From positions 1-64,000 of the forward strand of contig CBDDIZ010000029.1 of assembly GCA_965229305.1 (NCBI GenBank): a stretch of DNA of 64,000 nucleotides, in the 5' to 3' direction. The DNA comes from JALHNI01 sp965229305 (GTDB lineage: Bacteria; Acidobacteriota; Terriglobia; Bryobacterales; Bryobacteraceae). The stretch's first letter is position 1, and every line of letters starts with the position of its first letter. A model generated the notes under the pieces. That model did not search any database, was not told the origin of the DNA, and worked only from the letters and a program-made list of their open reading frames with translations. The position numbers and the translations under genes were made by a program. Shown one piece after another: positions 26,185 to 34,322 of the stretch.

Positions 26185-26883
26185 TTAAGCGCTCAGTTCC
26201 CGCACTTCGTCGCTCACGCCGATCAGCGCGCGCTGGGCCATGCCCAGAAACAGGCCGTGCTCGACGATTCCGGGAATGACGGAGAGTTCGCGAGCCAGGG
26301 CCTCCGGCTCGCGGATCACGCCGGCGTGGCAATCGAAAATCTCGTTGCCCTGGTCGGTGAGGAAGATACCGCCGGTCTTGGCTTGCCGCAGCTTAGGATT
26401 CAGTCCCAAGGCCAGCAGGCGCTGCTCGACGACGGTTCGCGCAAACGGAATCGTTTCTACGGGTAGCGGAAAGCTGCCCAGCACGGGCACCAGTTTGGTG
26501 GAGTCGGCAATGATGACCAGCATCTCGCTGGCGGAAGCAACAATCTTTTCGCGGAGCAGTGCCCCGCCCCCACCCTTGATCAAGGCCAGTCCGGGCGCAA
26601 TTTCGTCAGCGCCGTCGATCGTCAGGTCCACGTGCGTCACGTCGTTCAGTTCCACCAGCGGCACCCCGACTTCGGCCGCCAGCGCCGCCGTCAGAAACGA
26701 CGTCGGCACGCCCCGCACGCGCCAGCCCTTCTCGCGCACCTTCTCGCCGAGCAGCCGGATCGCGATATTCGCCGTCGACCCGCTCCCCAACCCCAGCGTC
26801 ATCCCGTCGCGCACCAACTCCACGGCGCGCTGGGCGGCCAACTCTTTTTCGCTCTGCGTTAGTACGTTCAACCCGCCACCCAT
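26185..26883 (-). CDS. rpiA: Ribose-5-phosphate isomerase A
   Basis: Interconverts ribose-5-phosphate and ribulose-5-phosphate in the pentose phosphate pathway. The 232-residue form starts MGGGLNVLTQSEKEL; the frame is open further upstream but overlaps the DinB-like gene. Phosphate-binding GLGSGSTANIAI, catalytic region LTIDGADEIAPGLALIKGGG and the C-terminal FLGMAQRALIG are standard. It begins five bases after the stop of the DinB-like gene. Confidence 0.96.
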   Translation of the reverse strand: MGGGLNVLTQSEKELAAQRAVELVRDGMTLGLGSGSTANIAIRLLGEKVREKGWRVRGVPTSFLTAALAAEVGVPLVELNDVTHVDLTIDGADEIAPGLALIKGGGGALLREKIVASASEMLVIIADSTKLVPVLGSFPLPVETIPFARTVVEQRLLALGLNPKLRQAKTGGIFLTDQGNEIFDCHAGVIREPEALARELSVIPGIVEHGLFLGMAQRALIGVSDEVRELSA

Positions 26884-26888
26884 CTTAT

Positions 26889-27389
26889 CTATTGTTTCAC
26901 CCGGCGCGGCATGGAAATGTGTTGCCATTCCGCGGCGCGGATACACTTGGCCAGATAGACGATTTGCCCAATGTGGTGAGCGGTGTGGCTAAAGCTGCGC
27001 TCAATCGCTTCGATCACCGAGTGAGGCTGCGCCCGAATGGTGACGGTCTTGGTGAGGTCGGCTTCGGTCAAGCTCTCGAGTGCGCCCAGCCAGGTGTCGT
27101 AGCCTCGGTTCCACTTGGCCATCAGTTGTTCGCGCGTGGCGTTCTGCGGCTCGAACTCGCCGTCGCGGTCGCGATCCGGCTTTTCGCCATCGGTGGTGAG
27201 AAAGTCGGTCCAGCGCGAGATCAGGTTCCCGCCCACGTGCTGCAACAGGATCGCCAACGAGTTCGCCTCGGCATTCGGCTGCCACCCCAGTTCGTCGTCT
27301 TTCACCTGCGCTAAGGCCTTTTCCGCCTGGGCCCGGTCCATCGCAATGCGCTTGCGAATCTCCACGAGATACAGCTCACCAACCGTCAT
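26889..27389 (-). CDS. DinB-like protein of the DUF1572 type
   Basis: A 166-residue helical bundle protein. LLQHVGGNLISRWTDFLTTD and RDRDGEFEP are the DUF1572 hallmarks, with a final SHTAHHIGQIVYLAKCI supplying DinB-like metal histidines. The start at 27389 (MTVGELYLVEIRKR) is preferred; the longer frame upstream is not conserved-looking. Probably co-transcribed with rpiA. Enzymatic role unknown. Confidence 0.85.
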   Translation of the reverse strand: MTVGELYLVEIRKRIAMDRAQAEKALAQVKDDELGWQPNAEANSLAILLQHVGGNLISRWTDFLTTDGEKPDRDRDGEFEPQNATREQLMAKWNRGYDTWLGALESLTEADLTKTVTIRAQPHSVIEAIERSFSHTAHHIGQIVYLAKCIRAAEWQHISMPRRVKQ

Positions 27390-27469
27390 GGGTTCATTGT
27401 AGCGATTGCGGCTTCGGACGTTGACAGAGGTCCCTGTTTCCAGTGACAATAGTCTTTGCCCACCCACGT

Positions 27470-27556
27470 GCGGATGTGGCGGAATTGGCAGACGCGCTAG
27501 ATTCAGGTTCTAGTGAGGGAAACTTCGTGGAGGTTCAAGTCCTCTCATCCGCACCA
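27470..27556 (+). tRNA. tRNA-Leu (anticodon CAG)
   Basis: An 87-base class II tRNA. The acceptor stem is GCGGATG / CATCCGC, followed by A and an encoded CCA. The anticodon arm is CTAGA-TTCAGGT-TCTAG, anticodon CAG. The long variable arm is GAGG-GAAA-CTTC with a GNRA loop, as expected for tRNA-Leu. The T arm is GAGGTTCAAGTCCTC. The 3' half is the left end of the integrated element, which restores a complete gene. Confidence 0.95.
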
Positions 27557-27557
27557 A
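27500..27557. repeat. attL: tRNA-Leu anticodon loop to CCA
   Basis: GATTCAGGTTCTAGT (27500-27514) and a 31-base block (27527-27557: rest of variable arm, T arm, acceptor 3' strand, CCA and one A) are identical to the attR copy. The 12 bases between them (GAGGGAAACTTC) differ completely from attR (TTTCGCAAGGAA), though the length is the same. Confidence 0.9.
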
Positions 27558-27575
27558 ATAGAAAACAAACGACTT

Positions 27576-27598
27576 ACCGATTCTCCAGGTCGGTTTTT
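27576..27598 (+). terminator. Terminator-like hairpin after tRNA-Leu, element side
   Basis: ACCGA, nine-base loop, TCGGT, then five T. It would end tRNA-Leu transcription now that the original downstream sequence has been displaced by the element. The stem is only 5 bp, so strength is uncertain. Confidence 0.5.
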
Positions 27599-27619
27599 CT
27601 AGCCTTCACACACAAGCCA

Positions 27620-27640
27620 TTCTAACCGTTTTCTAACCGT
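27620..27640. repeat. Tandem TTCTAACCGT repeats, possible integrase arm sites (left)
   Basis: TTCTAACCGT occurs at 27620 and again at 27631, an 11-base period. Closely related copies lie near the right end (35818 onward). Paired short direct repeats inside each att site are typical arm-type binding sites of tyrosine integrases. The rest of 27641-27876 shows no gene or other structure that I can support. Confidence 0.5.
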
Positions 27641-27876
27641 CCCTGACCTTGTTTAGGATGTTCCCGAGTCCGCTTCCCCCCCAAAAGAGCGCCGTTGGAA
27701 GCCAAGGCCGGAAAGCGCCCTGCGCAGAGACCCTAGACCGATTCCCCGATCCGAACCTGCCAGCCCGTCTCACAGCAAATCCACGTCAACGGCAGGTGTT
27801 CTCGAACTCTTGACCAGAAAAGAAAATGGCCACCAAGGACGAACCCGGTGGCCTTTGGTCGAATTGACGACTGGCG

Positions 27877-28158
27877 CTACTTCACTTTGAACTTGGCGAC
27901 CACCCGGCCATCGAGAACGAGCCTGTTGAGATGAGGGAGACATTCGTCCACGTCCAGGCCATACTCATCCGCCACCTTTTGAACGCTGGTGAGCTTGGTC
28001 GCCCCAATACGAACCATCGTCTGGTACAAGTCGTCGGCGGGATCGGTTCCGTCAATCTCGTTCATCACGGCTCGAAGTCGCTTGGCGGCATCCCGGTACC
28101 CTTCCTTGGTGGCCAATACGGTGGCTTCGCAGATAGTGTTGAGTAATTCATCGGTCAT
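27877..28158 (-). CDS. Small protein of the element, unknown
   Basis: A 93-residue protein, predicted mostly helical. The first half is acidic (NEIDGTDPADDLYQTMV); the second half (SVQKVADEYGLDVDECLPHL, then DGRVVAKFKVK) reads like a small winged-helix domain. It is last on the minus strand of the element, where satellites often encode terminase-interfering, redirecting or small-terminase-like proteins, but I cannot identify it as any of these. Confidence 0.6.
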   Translation of the reverse strand: MTDELLNTICEATVLATKEGYRDAAKRLRAVMNEIDGTDPADDLYQTMVRIGATKLTSVQKVADEYGLDVDECLPHLNRLVLDGRVVAKFKVK

Positions 28159-28519
28159 ACTCGAAAGCCTAGACGGTGGTTAGGGCGTTGTCAAGCACTC
28201 GTGTGTTCATATCCCGTTTTGTTTGTTACAGATGCAGGAATGTGCAACACGGTTTGACACACGTAACAGACTGTTTTTCTGTCGGAGCAAAAATATGAGC
28301 GCCTTCCGCAAACCACCCCCTGCGAGTCTTGTCCGTGAATTCCAGCCCAATATCTGATTTTCTCGGTTCCGTTAGCCAGCAACGCTAGAACACCCTTGGT
28401 TGGCCTGTATTGCCTGTAGGACGCAGCGATGGAGCCTTCCACGGCTCTCACACCAGGGGAAACGAAGCAGCCCCACAATCCGGCTGAGGGACTATGGGCC
28501 TGGAGGGTTAACCGAAATG
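28159..28519. other. 361 bp without a supported gene
   Basis: A minus-strand 95-codon frame (28191-28478) has poor composition and no ribosome-binding site. In another minus-strand frame the end of the region reads SDIGLEFTDKTRRGWFAEG then HIFAPTEKQ, which looks protein-like but lacks a start and follows a stop. It may be a remnant of a further phage gene downstream of the protease. Confidence 0.4.
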
Positions 28520-29035
28520 TTAGGCCGAGATGTTTTTCAGACTGCGCAGGGCCTCGATGAGCTTCTGCTCCTCAACCGAATTCGCTGATTTCATCTCTGA
28601 GATTTTGGCGTTCCGATTGGCTGGCATGGCGACGATTGACACTTCGTGCAGCCAAGCGTCGAGAATGACCCGCACGCCGTCGCTACGCTTCGCCGTCTTG
28701 TTCACTACCATGCCGACGCTGATCCCACGGACGGCAGCGCCACGACGAATCAGCGAGTAAAGCTCTGCGGCCTTCGGAACCTCAAGCGCCAACTGTCCGC
28801 TAACGTGAAGGCCGTCCGACTGCCATTCGAGAGCACTGATAACGCCAACCACTTCTGCCGGATCATGATTGAACAGCAAGGGCGGTAGCTGGCTCTGGTC
28901 CCATTTGATCGAGCCGTTAGCTACCACGTCACCGCCGTAGTCTACGTCATCGGTGCTTGCGATCCCTGTGAAGGTACCGGACTCGTCGATAAACACGTCT
29001 TTTCCCGTAAGGGATTTCATTACAAGGAAGGTCAT
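28520..29035 (-). CDS. HK97-type prohead maturation protease
   Basis: A 171-residue serine protease that trims the capsid precursor during shell maturation. I start at MTFLVMKSLTGKDVF because CAGGAG stands 8 bases before this ATG; a longer frame has no such signal. PLLFNHDPAEVVG supplies the catalytic His; RGISVGMVVNKT supplies the Ser, as in the U35/HK97 family. It follows the capsid gene by 49 bases, whereas the protease normally precedes the capsid gene in phage genomes. Confidence 0.9.
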   Translation of the reverse strand: MTFLVMKSLTGKDVFIDESGTFTGIASTDDVDYGGDVVANGSIKWDQSQLPPLLFNHDPAEVVGVISALEWQSDGLHVSGQLALEVPKAAELYSLIRRGAAVRGISVGMVVNKTAKRSDGVRVILDAWLHEVSIVAMPANRNAKISEMKSANSVEEQKLIEALRSLKNISA

Positions 29036-29084
29036 GTGTTGACTCCTGGAAAGGGCACTGTTGTGAGTGCCCCCGTCCGACACA

Positions 29085-30242
29085 TTAGGCGGTCAAGTCA
29101 CGAATAACCGTGAAAGCGCCAGGATTAAGCACTGCAATATCGAAGCGGCCATAGCACTTAATGTCAACAGCGTGTTTTGCAAACGCATCGCCGCTGACCG
29201 TGCTGGCTTCGACGGTGAGTCCTTCACGGATCACGAAACAGACCTGAGAGAAATCGCCGACAAACGCACGGGAGGTCGTATTAGTGATCGGGCTGGCGCT
29301 ATTGCCGAGATTGATCGGGATCGCAGCCGTCACGAACTTCTGTAGCGTGTTGTAGGAAGGGAAAGGATTCAAAGGCTGGTCCGTCGTTTCGTCCACCAAC
29401 TGATCGAGAGTCGTATAGTCACGAGGATTCAGGATCAGGGCGTTCGGGACAAAGTTCTTGTCCAGGACCTTTTTGACAGCATTGGAGATCATCGTGCGAG
29501 ACAGCGGCGCATTGGCACCAAGCTCGACATTTACATTGGCGGTGCCGAAGATACCCTGTGGCTCCTGACCAGTTCCAGAACCCATCAGGGCTGCGTAGTC
29601 GAGTTGGAAAGCCATTTGCTTGAGCAGCGATTGTTCAACCAACTGAGCGGCCAGACTTGTATCGTCAAAAAGCTCACGGCTCATACGAACGGTGGAGATG
29701 AGCGTCTTCGGCGACCAGTCTACAGAATCAATCGTGATCGTCGAATCGGAAACAGAATCAAGCTGAGCCTTCCATGTGGCGTTCGAGACGTTCGTGACAC
29801 GAGGAATCTTGCCACCGCTACTCGTTACGGGAAGCAACACTGCGCCAGCCTGAGTGACGACGCTGCGAGGGCGCACAAGTTCGATGGCTTCGTTAGCAAT
29901 CTCCGGCGCCAAAAGATAGGCTCCTGCCGTGCTGGTCGTCCACTTGCGTTCCAGATCGTCATCCCACTTGCCAGTGACAATACCAACAATGGACTTGCCG
30001 AAGCTCGGCTTTAATGCGCTGCCGTAAGCAGAATACGTTCCGCTGGAGATCGGCATTCCTTTTGAGAGCATCCGCACCGGAGTGGAGCTACCTTCCTGGA
30101 CAGATGACTTCGTGGTGGGACGGTTCTTTTGTGCATTGATTTCCGTGATCTGCGATTGTAGTTCGCTAACCTCGGACTTGATAGATGCGACATTCTCCGA
30201 GATATCAGAGATGAGCGAGAGGGCTTCGTCGGTGTGACGCAT
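29085..30242 (-). CDS. HK97-fold major capsid protein
   Basis: A 385-residue shell protein. Residues 1-40 form a coiled coil (LSLISDISENVASIKSEVSE) like the HK97 delta scaffold domain; cleavage would be expected around residues 60-105. The fold is marked by WTTSTAGAYLLAPEIANEAI, LLPVTSSGGKIPRV, DYAALMGSGTGQEPQGIFGT and a C-terminal FVGDFSQVCFVIREGLTVEA, then DIKCYGRFDIAVLNPGAF. It has normal length and no internal stop. With the protease it could form a small capsid sized for the 8.5-kb element. Upstream is a long inverted repeat and a micro-ORF. Confidence 0.93.
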   Translation of the reverse strand: MRHTDEALSLISDISENVASIKSEVSELQSQITEINAQKNRPTTKSSVQEGSSTPVRMLSKGMPISSGTYSAYGSALKPSFGKSIVGIVTGKWDDDLERKWTTSTAGAYLLAPEIANEAIELVRPRSVVTQAGAVLLPVTSSGGKIPRVTNVSNATWKAQLDSVSDSTITIDSVDWSPKTLISTVRMSRELFDDTSLAAQLVEQSLLKQMAFQLDYAALMGSGTGQEPQGIFGTANVNVELGANAPLSRTMISNAVKKVLDKNFVPNALILNPRDYTTLDQLVDETTDQPLNPFPSYNTLQKFVTAAIPINLGNSASPITNTTSRAFVGDFSQVCFVIREGLTVEASTVSGDAFAKHAVDIKCYGRFDIAVLNPGAFTVIRDLTA

Positions 30243-30274
30243 GGACAGTTATCCGCCGCTTGAGTTGCAAGCGC

Positions 30275-30338
30275 TCCCGTAGGGCGAACCACAGGAATAT
30301 GAATCAACTTCCATCATGGTTATCGCTGCCCTACGGGA
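30275..30338 (-). promoter_or_regulatory. Long inverted repeat with a micro-ORF upstream of the capsid gene
   Basis: TCCCGTAGGGC (30275-30285) and GCCCTACGGGA (30328-30338) are perfect 11-bp inverted copies, 42 bases apart. On the minus strand a 22-codon frame runs from the paired ATG at 30317 to a TAA at 30249, eight bases before the capsid ATG. The hairpin, if formed in mRNA, would include the micro-ORF start. It could control capsid expression; this is inference. Confidence 0.5.
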
Positions 30339-30375
30339 TCACTGATATCTAGGCCGCCACGAATGTCACCGCATC

Positions 30376-32334
30376 TTACTGGATCGGTGAGTATGGATGA
30401 TCAAAGAGGTCAACAGGAAACCCATTGCTTGACATCGGCGGCTTCTTGATAGTGAGCTTCTGATTCTGGTGAGTAATAATCCCGCCAACAATGTACTTTT
30501 CAAGGAAGTCTCGAATAGTAGCTCTCTTAAAACCATTCTCCATTGCTATTTTGGTAAACTTCTCCTTGGTGATGTCGTGGTTTCGTGCGAGCAAATCGAG
30601 TAGTGGCGACTCAGCATTGGCAGCGGCTCGAACAGGAACGCCGTTCACGAAGTCGTACAGAACCTTCCGCACGGTTCCAGTTCTATCCTTGAACGGCGTT
30701 ACCTCTTGTCGAACGATTCGGCCATCGTAGTCGTGAGTTGCGACAATTTCTAAGCCAACATCAATAGCGCCAACGATTGCAGAAGCGCCACGGCTCGGCG
30801 ACGTTCCGCTTTTGGTTCCATGATGAATGATGAGCACTGTACTACCCGTATTCACGAGTTGTCGAAGAATACCGTACATCTCTGACATGGCGTTGTTATC
30901 GTTCTCATCTGCTCCACGAGGAGTAAATGCAGCCTGCGTATCGAAGATGAACAGCGCTCCCGGCTCTCGCTGCGCAAGCTGAAAGTAGACGCTGCTATCT
31001 TGCTCGGTCAGTCTCGGCGGTTCTTGGTATGCTCCGTTCATGTCTCGATTCCACTGTCCCCAATAGCGGAAGTTCTCGGGCAGTGCGCCGCCAAACCGTT
31101 GCCGAATGCGTTCTTGTGGTGTAGCTAGGCCGTTGTCACGATCCAAATAGAACACCGGGATGCCTGTCTCTGCGGCATCTTTCGCCCACTTCAAAACAAG
31201 CGTGCTTTTGCCTGCTCCTGGCTTGGCTGTAACCTGAATGAGATGGTTTGCCGGAAGTGGTGCGTCGGGTGTCAGCAGGCAGATGTTGACGGTCTCAAGG
31301 GACTCAGGCTTCTGGGCGTCCAACATCTGTAGGATTGAATCTACAGTGGTAGGTTCTCTTTTGACGGCTGTTGGCGTGGACATGGTGCTTGCCTCTTGGG
31401 ATCGTGAATAGGTTTCTTGTTGCGTGTTAATCGCCTGCCGGATCGTGCGGTCTCGGTAGTCCTTCCGCATTCGCCATTTGTCACGTTGAGCCAGGGCCGA
31501 GCGACTAAACGCACGCTCGATCAACATAGCATCGTGGTTGAGCCAAAAGGCAAGGTGAACACACAGGGCCATGTCTGCCTCTGAACCGCTTTCGTATTCG
31601 CCTGTATCGCCGTCGAGCAAGCGCTTAATGCTGGCGCCTGACTTCGACTTCATGGCGATCTTCAGGCGTTCGTCAATATCAATGGCCTCATCGGATTTGG
31701 CCACGTGTAGGAGGGGCGATGGTCTATCCGGTTGAGGAAAGTACTCGTTGTATATGGCCTTGATAATTGCGGTGCGGTCCTCAATCTCTGTCGCTGAGCC
31801 TTCAACTACGTTGCCCGTCAGTGCGATGAATCGAGCGCTCTGATAGACTTCGATACCGTCCGTTCTGGTTCGTTCAAAGGTCTCGCTACAGAGAGCAAAA
31901 ATATGAACACCATCGCCAGAGGCGCTTATCTCGGTCCAGCCATTCACACGGTTGACTAACGACTGAGCACGATCAGTGAGTTGTCCGGTGATTCGATTAC
32001 GGCTATCGTCCAGGTCGATGCAGCAAAGCGGATGGTCGGTATTGGCGGCTGTGAGAATGACGCCTATTCCCGAGAACGCACCAGTTCGGTAGGCTGCAAG
32101 TGCGGTGTCCCAATCAATCAAGTGATCGGGATTAGTTGTGTCTGCTTTGCGTCCGCTTGGCTGGTATGGAATTTTATCCATCTTCGGAGTGCCGTTCGCC
32201 TTCACAATCACAGCGCCGTCTTCGTTCACCTTGGGTTCGAGTCGATAGAGCACGAAGAAGTTAGTGTTTTTCAGTGTCTCGGGGATGTTGTCGTAGTTGG
32301 TTCCTTGATAGGGAGTATAGATAGTATTGGACAT
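30376..32334 (-). CDS. Primase-polymerase / RepA-like helicase of the element
   Basis: A 652-residue replication protein. The N-terminal ~200 residues resemble bifunctional primase-polymerase domains: GIGVILTAANTDHPLCCIDL with the D-x-D around residues 108-110, then SASGDGVHIFAL. A helix bundle follows (SEADMALCVHLAFWLNHDAM, WRMRKDYRDRTIRQAI), as in NrS-1-type phage polymerases. The C-terminal ATPase has Walker A TAKPGAGKSTLVLKW near 370-377 and Walker B GALFIFDTQAAF near 460, with IIHHGTKSGTSPSRGASAI, as in RepA/AAA_25 helicases. It probably starts replication at the iteron region about 350 bases upstream. Confidence 0.87.
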   Translation of the reverse strand: MSNTIYTPYQGTNYDNIPETLKNTNFFVLYRLEPKVNEDGAVIVKANGTPKMDKIPYQPSGRKADTTNPDHLIDWDTALAAYRTGAFSGIGVILTAANTDHPLCCIDLDDSRNRITGQLTDRAQSLVNRVNGWTEISASGDGVHIFALCSETFERTRTDGIEVYQSARFIALTGNVVEGSATEIEDRTAIIKAIYNEYFPQPDRPSPLLHVAKSDEAIDIDERLKIAMKSKSGASIKRLLDGDTGEYESGSEADMALCVHLAFWLNHDAMLIERAFSRSALAQRDKWRMRKDYRDRTIRQAINTQQETYSRSQEASTMSTPTAVKREPTTVDSILQMLDAQKPESLETVNICLLTPDAPLPANHLIQVTAKPGAGKSTLVLKWAKDAAETGIPVFYLDRDNGLATPQERIRQRFGGALPENFRYWGQWNRDMNGAYQEPPRLTEQDSSVYFQLAQREPGALFIFDTQAAFTPRGADENDNNAMSEMYGILRQLVNTGSTVLIIHHGTKSGTSPSRGASAIVGAIDVGLEIVATHDYDGRIVRQEVTPFKDRTGTVRKVLYDFVNGVPVRAAANAESPLLDLLARNHDITKEKFTKIAMENGFKRATIRDFLEKYIVGGIITHQNQKLTIKKPPMSSNGFPVDLFDHPYSPIQ

Positions 32335-32409
32335 GGATTAATTTCCTGCGTTGTGTGACATTCGGCCTCGTTTCTTCGGAAGCGGGGCCTTTTGTTCTTT
32401 TGGGCGCTC

Positions 32410-32634
32410 TTATTCGGCCTTGTCCACAGAGAAGGGCACGGTGTTGAGTCGGACAGCGAAGGCATCGAGGTCGGCCTCAGCGACTCGATAGCGAAGGCCG
32501 AGCTTCGTGGCCTTGAGCCGACCTGTGGTGATCCAGTAGCGAACCGTAGTGGTGTGGACTCGGTAGCGTGCCGCAACCTCGGGCACGGAGAGGTATCGAA
32601 GATGGGTTGGCGGATTCGTAATCGTCATGCCCAT
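32410..32634 (-). CDS. Excisionase-like helix-turn-helix protein
   Basis: A 74-residue DNA-binding protein. YLSVPEVAARYRVHTTTVRY then WITTGRLKATKLGLRYRV is the MerR/Xis-type winged helix of the 'excisionase family' used by AlpA and Xis. On the minus strand TATAGA ends exactly seven bases before the second ATG, so a leaderless transcript starting at that codon is possible. First gene of the replication/capsid run; likely directs excision or activates the element. Confidence 0.85.
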   Translation of the reverse strand: MGMTITNPPTHLRYLSVPEVAARYRVHTTTVRYWITTGRLKATKLGLRYRVAEADLDAFAVRLNTVPFSVDKAE

Positions 32635-32681
32635 ATCTATACAGGCCGTTATCTACGCTGTCGTCTCTGTTCTTGAGTCTG

Positions 32682-32928
32682 CGGCGAGATTCCGGCGAGA
32701 TCGTGTTCTGGTTGGCTTTTAGAACTTCGGCGAGATTCCGGCGAACTTCGGCGAGTTCTCTATAAGTTGTTGATTACCATAGTGAAACCTCGGCGAGTTC
32801 TCGGCGAAACCACAGTAGGGATCAAATCGCCAAGTTCGCCGCCGTTTCTATTTCATAGAACGGCGGACGGCGAGATCGTAGGAAAAACCTTTGGAACAAG
32901 AGTTGGAAAACGGTCTCGCCTACTGTGG
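32682..32928. repeat. Iteron cluster and inverted repeats, candidate replication origin
   Basis: CGGCGAGAT, CGGCGAACT, CGGCGAGTT or CGGCGAAAC occurs at 32682, 32693, 32728, 32739, 32749, 32791, 32802 and 32868. Paired copies are 10-11 bases apart, one helical turn. A 12-bp stem (32839-32866, one bulged T, loop TTC) lies inside. CCACAGTAGG (32810-32819) and CCTACTGTGG (32919-32928) are a perfect 10-bp inverted pair. It stands directly upstream of the xis and primase-helicase genes. Iterons beside a Rep/primase gene are the standard form of satellite and plasmid origins. The rest of 32929-33201 shows no supported gene. Confidence 0.7.
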
Positions 32929-33201
32929 AATAACGTAAGAAACGGTTCGCCAACGGCTCATGCCTTCGCCGAAACAAGACGTATCTTTCGTAATGCCAAG
33001 GAATCCTGGAGTTCGGGGCTTCGCCCCCGGCTTCGCCGCTCTCTGGTGATCCGGGGCTCCCAAAGATAGTCTTTAAGGAACTCTTAGAGGGTCTCTTTCG
33101 TTTCAACTCAGATTGTACCGACAAATCGAGAATACGCAACTCCGGCAGATACGTCTTTCGGTCGCTCCGTTGGACCAGAAAGGCGTTCGTAGATATTCCT
33201 C

Positions 33202-33447
33202 ATGACAACGACGTTCAACGCCATCTTCTACTGTCATCTTGACTCGTTCCTAGCCGCCAGAGAGAACCCAACCCAGGACAGGGCCTTGCTCGACAGTGCC
33301 ATCGACGGACACAAGATGAGGGACTATCCGGCCTTGAGGCACATCAGCACGAGTCACCTTCCAGCGGTGCGGAGAAAGCTCCTGTTGGCGTTCAAAGAAT
33401 ACTTGCAGGCGGTCGGCATCAACTCGCTCTCAGACATCGTTCGCTGA
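33202..33447 (+). CDS. Small protein of the element, unknown
   Basis: An 81-residue protein starting MTTTFNAIFYCHLDSFLAAR. Predicted helical with a basic centre (HLPAVRRKLLLAFKEYLQAV). No known domain is visible. It is the first of two plus-strand genes on the far side of the putative origin from the replication genes, a place where satellites carry regulators or cargo. Confidence 0.5.
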   Translation: MTTTFNAIFYCHLDSFLAARENPTQDRALLDSAIDGHKMRDYPALRHISTSHLPAVRRKLLLAFKEYLQAVGINSLSDIVR

Positions 33448-33569
33448 CACGGAGCAGAAGATGCCACCGAAGAATGCCCCTAAATGACGAGGATTAGCCG
33501 GGAGTCAGCATTGAATCGTGTCTATCGGCGCTCGAAAGACGTGTCTACTCAGCGGCGACCGATGCTACG

Positions 33570-34322
33570 ATGGCGCTCATGCGGTATTCACTGTTGGCCG
33601 TTGTAATCTGCTGCTGCGGTCTCTTTGCGCAGCAACCAGAAAAGAAGGTCAAGACTGCGGAAATCGGCGGGGAGCGGATTCCCTACGTCATTGCGCTCCC
33701 TGGTGGCGTCGTTAAGATTGACGCAGAGTCGCTGCCTTCCATCACCATCAAGAACGCTGTGGAGCCTTCCCAGGAAGTTGGTCATCCTCTTCAGCCCGTT
33801 CCAATTCGGGTCGAGATGAAGAGCGAAGGGGCATGGGGCTGGCTTATCGGTGAGGCTGGTTCCGGGTGGGTGGGCACGGTATTTTCGTTTGGCGTTGGGG
33901 TGTTTAGCGTGTGGCTGCTTTGGCGACAATACCAACTCCAAGAGCAACTGAACGCTCTGCAGAGAAGCCAGAATGAACGACAAGATGAGTTCGAGGGATG
34001 GCAACAGAGACAAGCTGAGATAGCCGCCTTCTTAGACGTTCTTCATCGGGTCGATACTGCAGAATCTCGTTGGCTCGGCGTAAAGCAGACAAATGGCGCT
34101 CCCGTGATGCAGTTTAACGAAGCATGTTCGTCCATGTTCTATGCCGTGGAAGCCGTTTGCTACGCTCTTGATTGCGGGTGGGTCAGGGAAGAAAGGATGA
34201 GAGACTTCTTAAGGTCGAGGTATCCCGGCTGGAAATTGGACTATACAGAGCACTATCTCCGTGGAGGGCGCCCCCAGCTTCCGTACATCGAGAAGAGAAT
34301 AATAAGCGTCCTAGAATCTTAG
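33570..34322 (+). CDS. Membrane cargo protein of the element
   Basis: A 250-residue protein, or 247 from the second ATG. MRYSLLAVVICCCGLFAQ is an acidobacterial-style signal, suggesting adaptation to this host. About 75 periplasmic residues follow (IGGERIPYVIALPGGVVKID), then one membrane helix (WVGTVFSFGVGVFSVWLLW), a coiled coil (YQLQEQLNALQRSQNERQDE) and a helical cytoplasmic domain ending LPYIEKRIISVLES. No enzymatic motif is seen. Its end overlaps the convergent integrase end by four bases. Candidate superinfection-exclusion or defence gene, by position only. Confidence 0.65.
   Translation: MALMRYSLLAVVICCCGLFAQQPEKKVKTAEIGGERIPYVIALPGGVVKIDAESLPSITIKNAVEPSQEVGHPLQPVPIRVEMKSEGAWGWLIGEAGSGWVGTVFSFGVGVFSVWLLWRQYQLQEQLNALQRSQNERQDEFEGWQQRQAEIAAFLDVLHRVDTAESRWLGVKQTNGAPVMQFNEACSSMFYAVEAVCYALDCGWVREERMRDFLRSRYPGWKLDYTEHYLRGGRPQLPYIEKRIISVLES

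Noticed and set aside
28191..28478. 95-codon minus-strand frame downstream of the prohead protease
   Set aside because: No Shine-Dalgarno, unusual composition, and another frame in the same stretch looks more protein-like.
32682..32810. CRISPR-like repeats
   Set aside because: The repeats are 9-11 bases, some are back to back without spacers, and no cas genes are near; they are iterons.
32822..33139. 105-codon minus-strand frame in the putative origin region
   Set aside because: Runs across the inverted repeats and has no domain; better explained as non-coding origin sequence.
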